Source: WJLY01 sp964562405 (GTDB lineage: Bacteria; Joyebacterota; Joyebacteria; Joyebacterales; Joyebacteraceae). Taken from it: a stretch of 13,731 bases of DNA. This document shows, one piece after another, positions 1 to 7,249 of this stretch (positions are counted from its first letter, which is position 1; every line of letters begins with the position of its first letter). The stretch lies in contig CAZLTC010000066.1 in NCBI GenBank assembly GCA_964562405.1, positions 1 to 13,731 of the forward strand. Direction: 5' to 3'. A program made the position numbers and the translations under genes. A model generated the notes under the pieces. It ran no database searches and was not told the origin of the DNA. It saw only the letters and a program-made list of their open reading frames with translations.

Positions 1-1154
1 GTCGCTCTTATCATGCCGAGCCCCCCGCACAGGAAGTGCGACTCTCCGAACTTCTTCACCTTGTCGCGCCGGACGTTCGCTGCCCGGATGGCTACAGGGA
101 CCGGATGCCAGCTGTGGGAAGCCATGGCCGACGGCGTGGAGTGGTCACCCGTGACGGCGAGCACGTCGGGGTCAAGCTTCAGGACCTCGCCCGCCAGCGC
201 GTCGAAGGCCTCGCTCGCCGCGACCTTCGCCTCGAAGCTCCCGTCCTCCCCGCTCGAGTCGGTCTTCTTGAAGTGCACGAAGATGAAGTCGAAATCCTCG
301 TAGTGCTCATTGAGCAGGCGGACGAGCCCGGCGCTGTCCTCAGCCTCAGGAAGCACCGTCATCCCAACGAGCCCGGCAACGCCGCGGTACATCGGGTACG
401 CAGCTATCGCTCCGGCGCGAGCTTTGAATCTGTCGGTGAAGGCCGGAGGCTTGGAGAGCGAGGCGATCCCTCGCATGGTGACGGCATTTGCGGCCGGCTC
501 TTTCTTGAGCATCTCGAAGGCAGCGCCCAGGAAGGCGTTCAGCACCTCGGCCGTCTCCTCCTGCTCTCGCTCCTCCACCTCGAACTTGAGAGGAGGCACT
601 CCGGTCCTCTGCGGGTCCGTGTCGTTCAGCCCTCCCACGAGACCAGACCCCCTCAGGACCAGGACCGCGCGGTGCTCTCTCACCGGCCGGACGAACAACT
701 CCACGCCCGGCAGCCTGATCTTGTCGAGCCTGGAGCAGAGTTCCACACACTTGTCGGTCGATATGCGGCCCGCTCGCCGGTCCGTGATGTTCCCCTTGTC
801 ATCCACTGTGGCGAAGTTCATGCGCACCGCCACGTCGCCGTGCCTGAGGTCGAAGCCGATGCCCAGCGCCTCCAGCACACCGCGACCTATCTCGTATTTG
901 ACGGGATCATAACCGAAGAGGGCCAGATGGGCCGGGCCGCTCCCGGGCGTCACCCCGCGGACTATCGGAACGTGCAGACCCGTTATCCCGGCGGCAGCGA
1001 TCGCGTCCAGATTGGGCGTGTCGGCCGTCTCGACCTCGGTCAGGCCCGTGTCAGGATGCGGGAGTCCGCCCAGACCATCGGCGACGAGCAGCACCATCTT
1101 GCCGCCTGAGCTCTGCGCGACTGTCTCGATCACATTGGTTCCCGTGCCTTGCAT
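1..1154 (-). CDS. apgM: 2,3-bisphosphoglycerate-independent phosphoglycerate mutase, archaeal type (3' end cut by window)
   Basis: Interconverts 3- and 2-phosphoglycerate in glycolysis/gluconeogenesis; cytosolic metalloenzyme of the alkaline phosphatase superfamily. Translated on the minus strand, the frame is open for 384 codons and runs off the window at base 1; the family is usually about 400 residues, so only the last few tens are missing. Visible: N-terminal metal-site DGLGG (Asp26), the phosphorylated Ser72 in PGSGPAHLALFGYDP (70-84), KKTDSSGEDG (296-305, Asp299), and the second metal cluster GDHSTP (336-341) followed by HSWHPVPV (347-354). Start chosen at ATG 1154 because AGAGGA lies 6 bases upstream; in-frame ATGs at 1169 and 1184 lack a good ribosome site. 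It begins 28 bases after the tgt stop, so the two are probably cotranscribed. Odd: Glu303 stands where archaeal enzymes have a metal-binding His (GHDG). Identification is secure. Confidence 0.93.
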   Translation of the reverse strand, partial: MQGTGTNVIETVAQSSGGKMVLLVADGLGGLPHPDTGLTEVETADTPNLDAIAAAGITGLHVPIVRGVTPGSGPAHLALFGYDPVKYEIGRGVLEALGIGFDLRHGDVAVRMNFATVDDKGNITDRRAGRISTDKCVELCSRLDKIRLPGVELFVRPVREHRAVLVLRGSGLVGGLNDTDPQRTGVPPLKFEVEEREQEETAEVLNAFLGAAFEMLKKEPAANAVTMRGIASLSKPPAFTDRFKARAGAIAAYPMYRGVAGLVGMTVLPEAEDSAGLVRLLNEHYEDFDFIFVHFKKTDSSGEDGSFEAKVAASEAFDALAGEVLKLDPDVLAVTGDHSTPSAMASHSWHPVPVAIRAANVRRDKVKKFGESHFLCGGLGMIRA

Positions 1155-1182
1155 GAATCGTCCTCTCATCGTGGTCGCGACG

Positions 1183-2307
1183 TCAGGTGCCATCCCCACC
1201 TTCGTACCTCTCCATGAACGCTCGCCGCCACTCGACGAACCCCCCGTCAATGATCGCGCGCCGCATGTCGCGCATCATGGAGACGTAGAACGTGAGATTA
1301 TGCACTGTGGCTAGCCTGCCCGCCAGCGTTTCCTCGCTGTTGAACAGGTGCCTCAGATAACCGCGCGAGAACTCCCTGCAAGCGTAGCACGAACATGAAT
1401 CGTCGAGGGGCTCGAAATCACGCGCGTGGGCCGCGTTCTTCACGACCACCTTCCCCCTGGAGGTGAAGACCGAGCCCTTGCGGGCGTTCCTGGTGGGCAT
1501 CACACAGTCGAACATGTCTACGCCCTGCGCGACCGAGCCGATTATATCCTCCGGGAACCCCTGCCCCATGAAGTAGCGCGGCTTCTCCGGCGGAAGCTCC
1601 GAGACCACGGCAGCGACCATCTCACGCATTGCGCTCTTGGGCTCTCCCACGGCCAGCCCGCCGATGGCGTGGCCCGGGAAGTCCATCTCGGCAATGGCCC
1701 CGGCCGACCGGCGCCGCAAATCCTCGTAGGTCGCACCCTGTACGATCCCGAACAGCGCCTGCCTGCGGGGCTCAAGCGCCCACTCGTCGCGGGCTCGCTT
1801 CGCCCACCGCAGCGTCAGTTCACTTGACCGCTCCGCGTACGAGCGCTCGGCGGGATACGCGACGCACTCGTCGAGAGCCATCATTATGTCCGCGCCGATG
1901 TCTCGCTGAAGCTGAACGTTGCTCTCCGGACTCATGAAGTGACGCGACCCGTCAAGGTGCGACTGGAACTCGAGGCCCTCCTCCAGGATGCGGTTCAGTC
2001 TCGATATGCTCCATATCTGGAAGCCCCCGCTGTCGGTGAGTATCGCCCCGTCCCAACCCATGAAACGATGCAGCCCGCCCGCCTCGCGTATCACATCCGC
2101 GCCAGGCCGCAGGTACAGATGATATGCGTTGGCCAGGATGATGCGCGCCCCGATCTCCCGCAGCTCGAACGGGGCCAACGTCTTCACGGTCGCCTGCGTA
2201 CCTACCGGCATGAAGACGGGCGTTTCTATCTCACCGTGCGGAGTCACGAGAACGCCTGCGCGCGCACCCGTCGCCCGGTCTTCTGCGACCACGGTGAACT
2301 CGAACAT
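1183..2307 (-). CDS. tgt: tRNA-guanine transglycosylase
   Basis: Exchanges guanine-34 in the anticodon wobble position of Asn, Asp, His and Tyr tRNAs for preQ1, committing them to queuosine. The 374-residue protein has the usual length for a bacterial Tgt. Visible: substrate-pocket TDSGGFQ (91-97, general base Asp92), GIVQG (187-191), HAIGGLAVGEP (213-223), the nucleophile Asp267 in DMFDCVMPTRNAR (264-276), and the zinc site Cys305-x-Cys307-x2-Cys310 plus His336. Start chosen at ATG 2307 (MFEFTVVAED), which has GGGAGGGG just upstream and matches the family N-terminus; an in-frame ATG at 2346 would only add 13 unconserved residues. A slight oddity is MGQGFPEDI (247-255) where most Tgt have MGVG. 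First gene of a probable tgt-apgM unit; its pathway partners queA and queH lie across the plus-strand gene. Very sure of identity. Confidence 0.97.
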   Translation of the reverse strand: MFEFTVVAEDRATGARAGVLVTPHGEIETPVFMPVGTQATVKTLAPFELREIGARIILANAYHLYLRPGADVIREAGGLHRFMGWDGAILTDSGGFQIWSISRLNRILEEGLEFQSHLDGSRHFMSPESNVQLQRDIGADIMMALDECVAYPAERSYAERSSELTLRWAKRARDEWALEPRRQALFGIVQGATYEDLRRRSAGAIAEMDFPGHAIGGLAVGEPKSAMREMVAAVVSELPPEKPRYFMGQGFPEDIIGSVAQGVDMFDCVMPTRNARKGSVFTSRGKVVVKNAAHARDFEPLDDSCSCYACREFSRGYLRHLFNSEETLAGRLATVHNLTFYVSMMRDMRRAIIDGGFVEWRRAFMERYEGGDGT

Positions 2308-2310
2308 CCG

Positions 2311-2318
2311 CCCCTCCC
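2311..2318 (-). promoter_or_regulatory. Ribosome binding site of tgt
   Basis: GGGAGGGG on the minus strand, with the GGAGG core 5 bases before ATG 2307. It decides the tgt start against the in-frame ATG at 2346. Confidence 0.75.
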
Positions 2319-2330
2319 TGGAGCCTTTGC

Positions 2331-2378
2331 GCGCCTCGTCAAGCACGCGAGGTTAGTCCGCTGAGGGCGCCTCGTCAA
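2331..2378. repeat. 12-bp direct repeat pair in the tgt leader
   Basis: The plus-strand sequence GCGCCTCGTCAA occurs at 2331-2342 and again at 2367-2378, 36 bp apart start to start, both in the non-coding leader of tgt. The distal copy contains the putative -35 box; the proximal copy lies just downstream of the predicted transcription start. This may be a tandem operator or a small local duplication; nothing in the sequence identifies a binding protein. Confidence 0.5.
2350..2378 (-). promoter_or_regulatory. Putative sigma70-like promoter of tgt-apgM
   Basis: On the minus strand TTGACG (2378-2373) and TAACCT (2355-2350) are separated by exactly 17 bases, giving a predicted start near 2343 and a leader of about 36 bases. 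The -35 box matches the consensus at 5 of 6 positions, and the -10 box keeps the first, second and last positions. The -35 box lies at the end of a 12-bp sequence (2367-2378) that recurs at 2331-2342. No promoter test is possible from sequence alone. Confidence 0.45.
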
Positions 2379-2472
2379 CATGCTTCATGGAGACCAATTC
2401 CTACTATCATGTAGCTCCTGCGAAGATGTACCTCACTGGCATGCGTGATATTGATGGAACAGCGCAATCGTA

Positions 2473-2501
2473 TTGACAGCCGTCCAATGACGGTCGATGC
2501 T
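2473..2501 (+). promoter_or_regulatory. Putative promoter of the secreted metallohydrolase gene with a palindromic spacer
   Basis: A perfect TTGACA (2473-2478) is followed after 17 bases by GATGCT (2496-2501), which keeps the important second and sixth -10 positions but is otherwise weak. The spacer is almost filled by an inverted repeat, CCGTC-caat-GACGG (2480-2493). The predicted leader is about 95 bases. The rest of 2308-2601 shows no RNA gene, riboswitch or convincing short gene. Confidence 0.35.
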
Positions 2502-2588
2502 CGTTATGGTGTGTCCTACGCCCCAGGCCCGCCTTTCGTCCGATATCACGGAGTTCAAGGTCAACATCTCTCATACCCCTACCTGGCC

Positions 2589-2596
2589 AAGGAGGT
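2589..2596 (+). promoter_or_regulatory. Ribosome binding site deciding the start at 2602
   Basis: AAGGAGGT, a perfect anti-16S match, lies 5 bases before ATG 2602. It selects this start over the in-frame ATG at 2497, which would put 35 unconserved residues in front of the signal peptide. Confidence 0.85.
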
Positions 2597-2601
2597 CCCT
2601 G

Positions 2602-4560
2602 ATGGAAGCTCACTCAAGCACTCGCAGCCCCCGCCGTGGCTCGCTGCGCTGCCTCGTCGTGCTCGCCGCACTCTCAACTCTCTGCCTGGCGCCTGACGCG
2701 TCGTCCTTCCCGCGTCAACCGATCTCCCATGGAGCCACCGCGCCGGCCTCAAGAGACAGCATACTCCTGACTTGTGTGGTTCTTCACGCCCTGAGCGGCG
2801 ACACGCTTGACGCTCGCTGCACGATCGTCGACGCTCTGGGGCGGCCTCATTGGCCCGCACCCGCCGAGAGCTGTCTCTACCACGAACCCTGCGGGGCGCA
2901 CGGGCCCTACTTCTACGCACGCGGTTCTTTCACCGTGGCCGTGCCCCCGGGGCCCACCTTCGTCGGCGTCTCACACGGCATCGAGTTTGCAGCCTCTGCG
3001 GACACGGTCGTCGTCACCTCGGACAGCCTCCTCTGCATTCGCCTCGAGGAGGTCCACGACATGTCAGCAGAGGGATGGTACTCGGGCGACTGCCACATGC
3101 ACTACTGCCACCCTGGTGGCGTGTACGATGTTGACGTTCCCACGGTGTACCGCATCGCGTGCGCCGAAGACATCAACGTCGTCAACTGCCTCGACAACAC
3201 GCACAGCTTCTGCGGCGGCCCGGATCCCTGCAGCTGCCCGGAACGGATCGTATACGTGACCGAGGAGCAGCGCAGCTCGGTGTACGGACACACGGCCTTT
3301 CTCGGTCTCGCAACGCTGGTCGAGCCCTTCTACTCCACCTGGGAACCGCTGATCTCCTCGATGGCGCCGTCCGTCCACGAACAACCCAACGGAGTGGTGG
3401 TCTCAGCTCACCCGGTGAGCACCGACGACTTCTTCGACATAGACTCTGGCCCGTCGGCCACCATGCTCGCGCGGACTCTCCCGGTGGACGTCGTGTCAGG
3501 CGCAATCGACGGCTTCGAGGTGCTCTCATACAGCAACTGCCACAACCGCGGACGGGAACTCGACCTCTGGTACAGACTCCTCAACTGCGGGTTCGCGCTT
3601 TCCGCCTGTGCGGGCACTGACGCGTGTCCCAACCGCCTCACTGGCCGCCCCGTGGGCGGATACAGGGTCTACGTGCGCATACCTGAGCGCTCACTGTGCT
3701 GCGAGTCATGGCTGGCGGGCCTTGCCCGTGGCCACACGTTCGTGACCAACGGGCCTCTCATCACGGAGTTCGAACTCAGTGGCGCGGCACCCGGCGACAC
3801 GCTTGCTCTCGACGGCGAGAGCGCCGTTCTCAGCGGCTCCGTTTCCGTGACCTCTGCGCTTCCGCTAAGGCGCATCGACATCGTGCGAAACGGCGAGAGC
3901 GCACTCTCCTTCTGCCTCCCTCCCGCGTGCTGCAGTTTCGATACGACGTTCACGATGACGATCGACGAGAGCTCCTGGGTGGCCGGACGCGTGTTCGGCC
4001 TCGACCAGAGCTGGCACACGATGGGTGACAGCCTCTTCGCCCACACGACTCCCGTGTACGTGGCGCTCGGGAGCCGGCGCGTCGTAGTTCAGGAGGACGC
4101 TGAGGCGTTGAGCGAGTGGATCGCAGACCTCGAGGAGCTGGCCCATGAACGTGGAGAGTGGACCTCGCCCGCCGACTCTGCGGCCGCGTTTGCGGCGTTC
4201 GCCGGAGCGAGGAGCTTCTACGACGCGCTTGCGGCGGGCGGTCCGACCTGCATCAACGACGAGACCGGCGACCACGTGGCGGAGACCGGAATGCGTCTGA
4301 GCGTTTGGCCGAACCCCGCGCGCGGCCGGGTGGCGCTCGCGCTCGATGTGGCGGAGGCCTGCCGAGGCTGCGTGGCGGTCTATTCGGTTGCAGGAAAGCT
4401 GGTTCGTATGCTCTCGGACGGGCATGTGGAACGTGGCAGGTGTTCGCTCACCTGGGACGGCAGGGACGCCCGTGGGCGTCCGGCCTCGACCGGCGTGTAC
4501 CTCGTCCGCGCGACGATGGGGACCGACACACGGACGTCGAAGATAGTCCTCCTCCGGTGA
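2602..4560 (+). CDS. Secreted CehA/McbA-type metallohydrolase with C-terminal FlgD-Ig-like/T9SS-style sorting domain
   Basis: The 652-residue product has a basic N-terminus (Arg-Arg at 11-12) and a hydrophobic signal segment at about 16-30, with likely cleavage near 33-36. No proper lipobox is seen. A beta-rich N-terminal region (about 52-150) precedes a PHP-like metallohydrolase domain: GDCHMH (162-167, His165/His167), GGVYD (172-176), LDNTH (197-201), YGH (228-230), SAHP (268-271) and AGTDA (337-341). GHTFVTNGP (377-385), typical of CehA/McbA proteins, follows. The C-terminus (about 565-652) has the sorting/FlgD-Ig pattern: VWPNP (568-572), YSVAGKLVR, TWDGRDARG (617-625), STGVYLVR (629-636). 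The family is annotated from CehA and McbA, which hydrolyse the carbamate carbaryl, but natural substrates of most members are unknown and no substrate is claimed here. Odd: 25 cysteines after the signal segment. Transcribed alone, against its neighbours, ending 21 bases from the convergent queA stop. Fold assignment good, function unknown. Confidence 0.82.
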   Translation: MEAHSSTRSPRRGSLRCLVVLAALSTLCLAPDASSFPRQPISHGATAPASRDSILLTCVVLHALSGDTLDARCTIVDALGRPHWPAPAESCLYHEPCGAHGPYFYARGSFTVAVPPGPTFVGVSHGIEFAASADTVVVTSDSLLCIRLEEVHDMSAEGWYSGDCHMHYCHPGGVYDVDVPTVYRIACAEDINVVNCLDNTHSFCGGPDPCSCPERIVYVTEEQRSSVYGHTAFLGLATLVEPFYSTWEPLISSMAPSVHEQPNGVVVSAHPVSTDDFFDIDSGPSATMLARTLPVDVVSGAIDGFEVLSYSNCHNRGRELDLWYRLLNCGFALSACAGTDACPNRLTGRPVGGYRVYVRIPERSLCCESWLAGLARGHTFVTNGPLITEFELSGAAPGDTLALDGESAVLSGSVSVTSALPLRRIDIVRNGESALSFCLPPACCSFDTTFTMTIDESSWVAGRVFGLDQSWHTMGDSLFAHTTPVYVALGSRRVVVQEDAEALSEWIADLEELAHERGEWTSPADSAAAFAAFAGARSFYDALAAGGPTCINDETGDHVAETGMRLSVWPNPARGRVALALDVAEACRGCVAVYSVAGKLVRMLSDGHVERGRCSLTWDGRDARGRPASTGVYLVRATMGTDTRTSKIVLLR

Positions 4561-4581
4561 GAAGAACGGCCAGCGAGTCAC

Positions 4582-5616
4582 TCACACGATGAGCATCGCA
4601 TCACCGTAGCTGTAGAATCGGTAACGCTCCCGCACGGCCTCGCGGTAGGCCTCGAGCACGTGCTCGCGCCCGGCGAACGCGGACACGAGCATGAGGAGCG
4701 TGGAGCGTGGCAGATGGAAGTTCGTGAGCAGGACGTCGACGGCCCTGAACCGATGCGGCGGAGTGATGAACAGCCTGGTCTCCCCCTCTCCCGCCGACAG
4801 GATGCCGCGGTCGTCGGCCACGGTCTCGAGCACCCGCACGGCCGTGGTCCCGACCGCGACGATGCGTCCGCCCTTCTCGCGGGCGCAGTTGATAGTGTCC
4901 GAAGCCGCGTCGGTCACCTCGTATCGTTCCGAGTCCATCTCGTGCTGCGACGGATCCTCCACCGCGACGGGCCTGAACGTCCCCAGGCCCACGTGGAGGA
5001 TGATCCTCGCGAAGCGCCCGCCGCGCTTCTCGACGCCCCGCATCACCTCGTCGGTGAAGTGCAGGCCCGCCGTCGGCGCCGCGACCGCGCCCCTCACGCG
5101 AGCGTAGACGGTCTGGTAGCGCTCGCGATCCATCTCCTCGGCCTCGCGGTCTATATAGGGAGGTAGCGGCACTCGCCCGAGTCGTTCCAGTAGTTCGCCA
5201 AGATCTCCTTCGTCCGTCCGCAGCCGGACGACCCTCTTGCCTCCATCGAGGACCTCTCCGATGCTCGCGGTAAGGAGCGCGTCTCCGAACTCGACCAGCG
5301 TCCCTTCCCTGAGCTTCGAGCCGGGCCTCAAGAGCGCCTCCCAGACGCCCGGCGAGAGTTCGCGAAGGAGGAACATCTCGACACGTCCGCCGCTTGCGCT
5401 TTTGCGCCCCAGGAAGCGGGCCGGGATCACGGCGCTCTCGTTGACGACGAACGCATCGCCCGGGCGGACGTACTCGACGACGTTGCGGAAGACCCTGTGC
5501 TCGATGGCGCCGGTGCGCCGGTCGAGCACGAGAAGCCTCGACTCGTCCCGACGCTCTGCCGGGTACTGAGCTATCAGCTCTCTCGGAAGCTCGTAGTCGA
5601 AGTCGGACGTGCGCAC
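4582..5616 (-). CDS. queA: S-adenosylmethionine:tRNA ribosyltransferase-isomerase
   Basis: Transfers and isomerises the ribosyl part of SAM onto preQ1 in tRNA, giving epoxyqueuosine. It acts between Tgt and QueH. The product is 344 residues, normal for QueA. Visible: FDYELPRELIAQYP (5-18), VVNESAVIPARFLG (57-70), GAVAAPTAGLHFT (176-188), LGTFRPV (211-217), VGTTAVRVLE (255-264), TNFHLPRSTLLMLVSAF (298-314) and YRFYSYGDAMLI (332-343). The start is taken as GTG 5616: GGGGA sits 7 bases upstream and the protein begins VRTSDFDYELP, where the family begins. The frame is open further upstream, but that stretch overlaps queH and translates to low-complexity sequence. It starts 13 bases after the queH stop and is the last gene of the operon. 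Very sure. Confidence 0.96.
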   Translation of the reverse strand: MRTSDFDYELPRELIAQYPAERRDESRLLVLDRRTGAIEHRVFRNVVEYVRPGDAFVVNESAVIPARFLGRKSASGGRVEMFLLRELSPGVWEALLRPGSKLREGTLVEFGDALLTASIGEVLDGGKRVVRLRTDEGDLGELLERLGRVPLPPYIDREAEEMDRERYQTVYARVRGAVAAPTAGLHFTDEVMRGVEKRGGRFARIILHVGLGTFRPVAVEDPSQHEMDSERYEVTDAASDTINCAREKGGRIVAVGTTAVRVLETVADDRGILSAGEGETRLFITPPHRFRAVDVLLTNFHLPRSTLLMLVSAFAGREHVLEAYREAVRERYRFYSYGDAMLIV

Positions 5617-5623
5617 GGCGGCA

Positions 5624-5628
5624 TCCCC
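5624..5628 (-). promoter_or_regulatory. Ribosome binding site for the GTG start of queA
   Basis: GGGGA on the minus strand, 7 bases before GTG 5616 and inside the 13-base gap after the queH stop. The ATG within this stretch (GGGATGCC) is out of frame with queA, so GTG is the best start. Confidence 0.55.
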
Positions 5629-5629
5629 A

Positions 5630-6175
5630 TTAGCTGCGCCCGGCGGGCCCGCCGCCGTAGCGCTCCCACTCGCTGTAGACACATCCGCAGTACTGCTGCC
5701 TGTACACGCCCATCGCCTTCGACTCGCGGACGCCGTCCATGACCCGCGGCCGGAAGTCGCGATAGAGAAACTCCACACCCATCCTTGCCGCTTCCTCCGT
5801 GGCGATCGCCGTGATCCGGTCGTGGTCCTGGTGAGTGCTGACGAGCATGCTGGTGGTGAAGGCGTCGAACCCCAGCTCCGCCGCGAGTTCAGCCACGCGC
5901 GAGAGTCTCATGCGATAGCAGATCTCGCAGCGCGAGCCCTCGCGACCAACAACCGCCCGCGCGAACTCGACGAGACCGTACGGTCCTTCGTGTACGATCG
6001 GAACACCGAGCGCAGCGGCCACCTCGCGCGCGGCGTCGTTCCGAAGTTCGAACTCCCTGTAAGGGTGGATGTTCGGGTTGACCAGCGCGCAGGAGACCTC
6101 ATGTCCCTCGGCCAGCAGCTCCCGTATAGGGACGATGGCGCACGGTCCGCAGCAGATGTGAAGGAGAACGCGCAT
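5630..6175 (-). CDS. queH: Epoxyqueuosine reductase, QueH type (DUF208)
   Basis: Reduces epoxyqueuosine in tRNA to queuosine, the last step of the pathway. QueH is the cobalamin-independent iron-sulfur enzyme that replaces QueG in many bacteria. The 181-residue product carries the family signatures: HICCGPC (6-12), NPNIHPYREFELR (33-45), SRCEICYRMRL (81-91) and QQYCGC (160-165). These supply the cysteines (8, 9, 12, 83, 86, 163, 165) expected to hold the [4Fe-4S] cluster and nearby metal. TSMLVSTHQ (108-116) and YRDFRP (138-143) also fit. The start is set at ATG 6175 (MRVLLHICCG) because homologues begin right before this motif. An in-frame GTG at 6202 would add nine residues; neither has a strong ribosome site. 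It sits 48 bases after the ruvB stop, or 21 bases if GTG is used. Identification is secure. Confidence 0.94.
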   Translation of the reverse strand: MRVLLHICCGPCAIVPIRELLAEGHEVSCALVNPNIHPYREFELRNDAAREVAAALGVPIVHEGPYGLVEFARAVVGREGSRCEICYRMRLSRVAELAAELGFDAFTTSMLVSTHQDHDRITAIATEEAARMGVEFLYRDFRPRVMDGVRESKAMGVYRQQYCGCVYSEWERYGGGPAGRS

Positions 6176-6223
6176 GTCTCGCCACCAGTCGGGGTTCGAC
6201 ACGGAGTCAGGCCACTGCCCGGC

Positions 6224-7243
6224 TCACAGGAGCTTTCCCTGCTCGCCAGGCGTGCGCGAGACGCCGAAGTATTCGTACGCGGAGTGCGTGGCCTCGCGGC
6301 CGCGCTGGGTGCGCTTGAGAAGGCCCTGCTGTATGAGGAACGGCTCGTAGATCTCCTCGATGGTGTCGGCCTCCTCGCCGACAGCCACCGCCAGGCTCTT
6401 GATGCCCACGGGGCCGCCCTCGAAACGCAGGATCACGGCCTCCATTATGCGGCGGTCCATCTCGTCGAGCCCGCGCTCGTCGACCTCGAGCTTGAGAAGA
6501 GACTCGTGCGCGACACGCGCCGATATGTGCCCGTCGCCCATCACCTCCGCGAAGTCGCGGACCCGCCTCAGAAGTCTGTTGGCGATCCTGGGTGTCCCCC
6601 GGGCCCGCCTGGCGATCTCCAGAGCCCCGTCGTCGTCGATCGGAACCCCGAGTATGTCCGCCGAGCGCCGCACGATCGTCGCCAGCTCGTCCCCGTCGTA
6701 GTAGTTGAGGCGCTGAGCCACGCCGAAGCGCGAGCGGAGGGGTGACGTCAGAAGTCCCGCCCTGGTCGTTGCCGCCACGAGCGTGAAGTGCTCGAGATTC
6801 AGCTTCACGCTGCGCGCCGACGGGCCCTTGTCGAGCACGATGTCCACCGAGAAGTCCTCCATCGCGGGGTAGAGATATTCCTCGACCACGTGCTGGAGTC
6901 TGTGTACCTCGTCGATGAAGAGGACATCTCCGCGCTTCAGATTGGTGAGCATCCCGGTCAGGTCGTAGGGTCGTTCGATCACAGGACCCGAGGTCGACAC
7001 GAGTTCCGTCCCCATCTCGGTCGCGATGATGTACGCGAGGGTGGTCTTGCCGAGCCCGGGCGGGCCGTAGAAGAGGCAGTGGTCCAGCGGCTCGCCACGC
7101 TTCTTCGCGGCCTCGATGAAGACCGCCAGATTGTCTTTGAGCGTTTGCTGACCGACGAACTCGTCGAAGCGCGCGGGCCTTAGACGCGTCTCGAAGCGCG
7201 CGTCATCGTTTGAGAGCCTTGGAGTCGTGACGCGTTCGGCCAT
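6224..7243 (-). CDS. ruvB: Holliday junction branch migration ATPase RuvB
   Basis: Hexameric AAA+ motor that, held by RuvA, drives branch migration of Holliday junctions. The 339-residue product is normal length. Visible: LRPARFDEFVGQ (21-32), Walker A GPPGLGKT (60-67), Walker B LFIDEVHRL (108-116), sensor 1 VAATTRAG (156-163), arginine-finger region SPLRSRFG (167-174), RGTPRIANRLLRR (sensor 2 region), and the C-terminal winged helix with GGPVGIKSLAVAVGEE and IYEPFLIQQGLLKRTQRGR. ATG 7243 is preceded by GGAAGG with a 9-base gap, and lies 6 bases after the ruvA stop, so translation is probably coupled. No missing key residue seen. Confidence 0.97.
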   Translation of the reverse strand: MAERVTTPRLSNDDARFETRLRPARFDEFVGQQTLKDNLAVFIEAAKKRGEPLDHCLFYGPPGLGKTTLAYIIATEMGTELVSTSGPVIERPYDLTGMLTNLKRGDVLFIDEVHRLQHVVEEYLYPAMEDFSVDIVLDKGPSARSVKLNLEHFTLVAATTRAGLLTSPLRSRFGVAQRLNYYDGDELATIVRRSADILGVPIDDDGALEIARRARGTPRIANRLLRRVRDFAEVMGDGHISARVAHESLLKLEVDERGLDEMDRRIMEAVILRFEGGPVGIKSLAVAVGEEADTIEEIYEPFLIQQGLLKRTQRGREATHSAYEYFGVSRTPGEQGKLL

Positions 7244-7249
7244 CGTCGA

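Noticed and set aside
36..1109. Long plus-strand open frame opposite apgM
   Set aside because: Its translation is Arg/His-rich with no known motif, while the minus strand here encodes a complete set of ApgM motifs.
2308..2450. preQ1 riboswitch upstream of tgt
   Set aside because: No A-rich tail or pseudoknot pattern of preQ1 riboswitches is visible, and the predicted leader is only about 36 bases.
2505..2510. TATGGT as the -10 box for the TTGACA at 2473
   Set aside because: The spacer would be 26 bases, far too long for a sigma70 promoter.
3865..4581. Minus-strand open frame opposite the end of the secreted protein gene
   Set aside because: It shows no motif, and the plus strand carries the sorting domain with clear VWPNP and GVYLVR signatures.
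4561..4581. Bidirectional terminator between the convergent secreted-protein and queA genes
   Set aside because: Only 21 bases, with no inverted repeat or T-tract.
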